Assembly: GCF_000332235.1 (NCBI RefSeq)
Contig: NZ_CM001775.1
Coordinates: 861,630 to 925,629, forward strand
DNA from: Geminocystis herdmanii PCC 6308
Lineage (GTDB): Bacteria > Cyanobacteriota > Cyanobacteriia > Cyanobacteriales > Cyanobacteriaceae
DNA: 64,000 nucleotides
Direction: 5' to 3'
Below the pieces are notes generated by a model. That model was not told the origin of the DNA. It worked only from the letters and a program-made list of their open reading frames with translations, and ran no database searches. Both the position numbers and the translations under genes were made by a program. Below, in pieces: positions 63,060 to 64,000 of this stretch; position 1 is the stretch's first letter, and every line of letters begins with the position of its first letter.

Positions 63060-63317
63060 TTATTCCTCTTCAATTAATTCATGACTTTCGTATTTTCCTT
63101 GTTTTAATTCTCCTAATGCTTTATAAAGTCGTTGGGCATTTTCTGGACTCCGTAATAAATATAATGTCTCTTCGATCGAGCTATAATCTTCAAGAGACAT
63201 CATTACCACTGGTTTTTCTGACTGACGAGTGATGATAATTGGAGCATGATTTTCACAAACTTGATTCATGACACCAGTAAAGTTTTTTCGAGCCTGAGTA
63301 TAAGTGATTGCATCCAT
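63060..63317 (-). CDS. yefM: YefM/Phd family antitoxin
   Basis: 85 aa; Phd/YefM DNA-binding domain MDAITYTQARKNFTGVMNQV, PIIITRQSEKPVVMMSLEDY, followed by the LYLLRSPENAQRLYKAL segment that binds YoeB. Partner of the next gene and likely autorepressor. Confidence 0.95.
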   Translation of the reverse strand: MDAITYTQARKNFTGVMNQVCENHAPIIITRQSEKPVVMMSLEDYSSIEETLYLLRSPENAQRLYKALGELKQGKYESHELIEEE

Positions 63318-63627
63318 AATGGTTAGAAATTGATTTAATTTTTGGTTTACCGTTTATGTACTTATATGGTTAATTATAAAAGATTGCTTCGTGCTTTGCT
63401 ATGACTGATAGAGATTGTCTCCTTACCTTCTAATGACGATTGAGATTTAGAAAACTGGTTAGCTAATCCTAATAACCAATAATCTTAATAAGTAGGTTGG
63501 GTTAAACGTAATTACAACCCAACATTTCAGTAAAAAATTATGAAGACAGATAAGTTATTTTACCGTATCTTTTTAAATCAACCCAGTCTAATTTTGGTGG
63601 GCGGTGCATCGCCCTAGATTTAGAGTT
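63318..63627. other. Intergenic region with repeat remnants
   Basis: No gene. AGTAGGTTGGGTTAAACG...CAACCCAAC (63491-63522) forms an inverted repeat typical of dispersed cyanobacterial repeats; GGTGGGCGGTGCATCGCCC lies at 63597-63615; GATTGCTTCGTGC at 63383 recalls 28830. Confidence 0.5.
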
Positions 63628-64000
63628 TTAAATGTTTCCTAGCTGACTAAGGGGATTAGTTATCCACTTTAAAGCTACAGCTAATTGATGCTCAAAAGTA
63701 GGTAAACGATAAAGATAGACTAAACGTCTCGCTAAGTATGCTAAATCACCGTTTAATGAGATGCCTAAACCGCTTAGGGTGGCGTTGTCTTTGCCTAATG
63801 CTAACATTTCCCCTAGGGGTTGATATTGGAAGGGTAACAAGGGTTTTTCTTCGATAGTTGCCCAGATATTCCATGCACAATAATCTGATTGTTGAAAGGC
63901 AACTTGTGCAGTGTTAGGTAAGATTTTACCATGTTGATCATAACATTCAACTAAGTCTCCCATGGAGCTAATTTCGGGATAGTCTTCTACTTGTAAATAA
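63628..64000 (-). CDS. Type II NADH dehydrogenase, C-terminal part (runs off the window)
   Basis: Reading continues without a stop to the window edge. Visible: YLQVEDYPEISSMGDLVECY (FAD-binding xxPxIxxxGD motif), TAQVAFQQSDYCAWNIWATI, FQYQPLGEMLALGKDNATLS and a C-terminal amphipathic helix LAYLARRLVYLYRLPTFEHQ. These match NDH-2 enzymes oxidising NADH with quinone. The first ~280 residues lie beyond position 64000. Confidence 0.85.
   Translation of the reverse strand, partial: YLQVEDYPEISSMGDLVECYDQHGKILPNTAQVAFQQSDYCAWNIWATIEEKPLLPFQYQPLGEMLALGKDNATLSGLGISLNGDLAYLARRLVYLYRLPTFEHQLAVALKWITNPLSQLGNI

Overview
The window is chromosomal DNA from an AT-rich, probably unicellular cyanobacterium; gene content and style suggest the Cyanobacterium/Geminocystis group, but this is inference from sequence alone. 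The evidence is the cyanobacterial order rplS-trnW-secE-nusG-rplK-rplA; a KaiC3-type clock ATPase; urtD/urtE behind a textbook NtcA promoter; a pst locus behind a cyanobacterial Pho box; a SigG-like ECF sigma factor; a Mo-dependent nitrogenase C-terminal-domain protein; a CYP110-like P450; YlqD; and very frequent CGATCG palindromes (HIP1-like).

Layout. 1-2922: translation/secretion cluster (rplS, trnW, secE, nusG, rplK, rplA), broken directly after the rplA stop codon by an IS200/IS605-type tnpB element (2923-~4240); rplJ and rplL, expected next, are absent. 4498-8708: remnant of an exopolysaccharide locus (truncated glycosyltransferase, OPX exporter, Wzc-like BY-kinase). 8737-13414: IS982-related terminal repeats, DUF2214 protein, secF without secD, KaiC3-like kaiC, and an intact IS982-family element. 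13510-18712: phosphate uptake locus: pstS with a Pho box, diverging from an operon of a CBS/coiled-coil/MCP-like protein, a fused PstC-PstA permease and pstB. 18907-28645: housekeeping and small genes (YggT, PIN-TRAM protein, hydrolase, AlkA, a degenerate RecJ coupled to an FHA protein, pgl, map). 29015-34889: GT39, PAP2, ilvE, sigG/anti-sigma, dps. 34951-40804: sfsA, rsmI, a TPR protein and toxin-antitoxin modules (RelE/ParE type, RES-Xre). 40894-45235: SelD-associated-type FAD oxidoreductase, urtE, an extended urtD, gpsA. 45636-52714: NurA, a three-gene HNH cassette of unknown function, pntB, a GtrII-like protein. 52755-64000: a 1191-aa tandem glycosyltransferase, P450, YlqD, a VanY-like peptidase, a PfkB sugar kinase, a methyltransferase, an SRPBCC protein, YefM-YoeB and the 3' end of a type II NADH dehydrogenase that runs off the window.

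Repeats are as notable as genes. (i) Heptanucleotide tandem arrays (STRR type) sit at the 3' ends of at least nine genes and sometimes supply the last codons. (ii) A 21-bp unit delimited by CGATCG or a one-base variant is inserted without frame disruption in three unrelated coding sequences, in different frames and orientations. (iii) There are solo IS982 ends, a MITE-like family with GAC(A/T)TCTCCA ends, and a double-palindrome repeat whose stem differs by a compensatory change.

The strongest functional leads are the CBS/MCP-like protein translationally coupled to a PstC-PstA fusion under phosphate control, the UrtD ATPase with a TerB-like tail behind an NtcA promoter, the FHA plus degenerate RecJ pair, and the compact HNH cassette 47618-49035.
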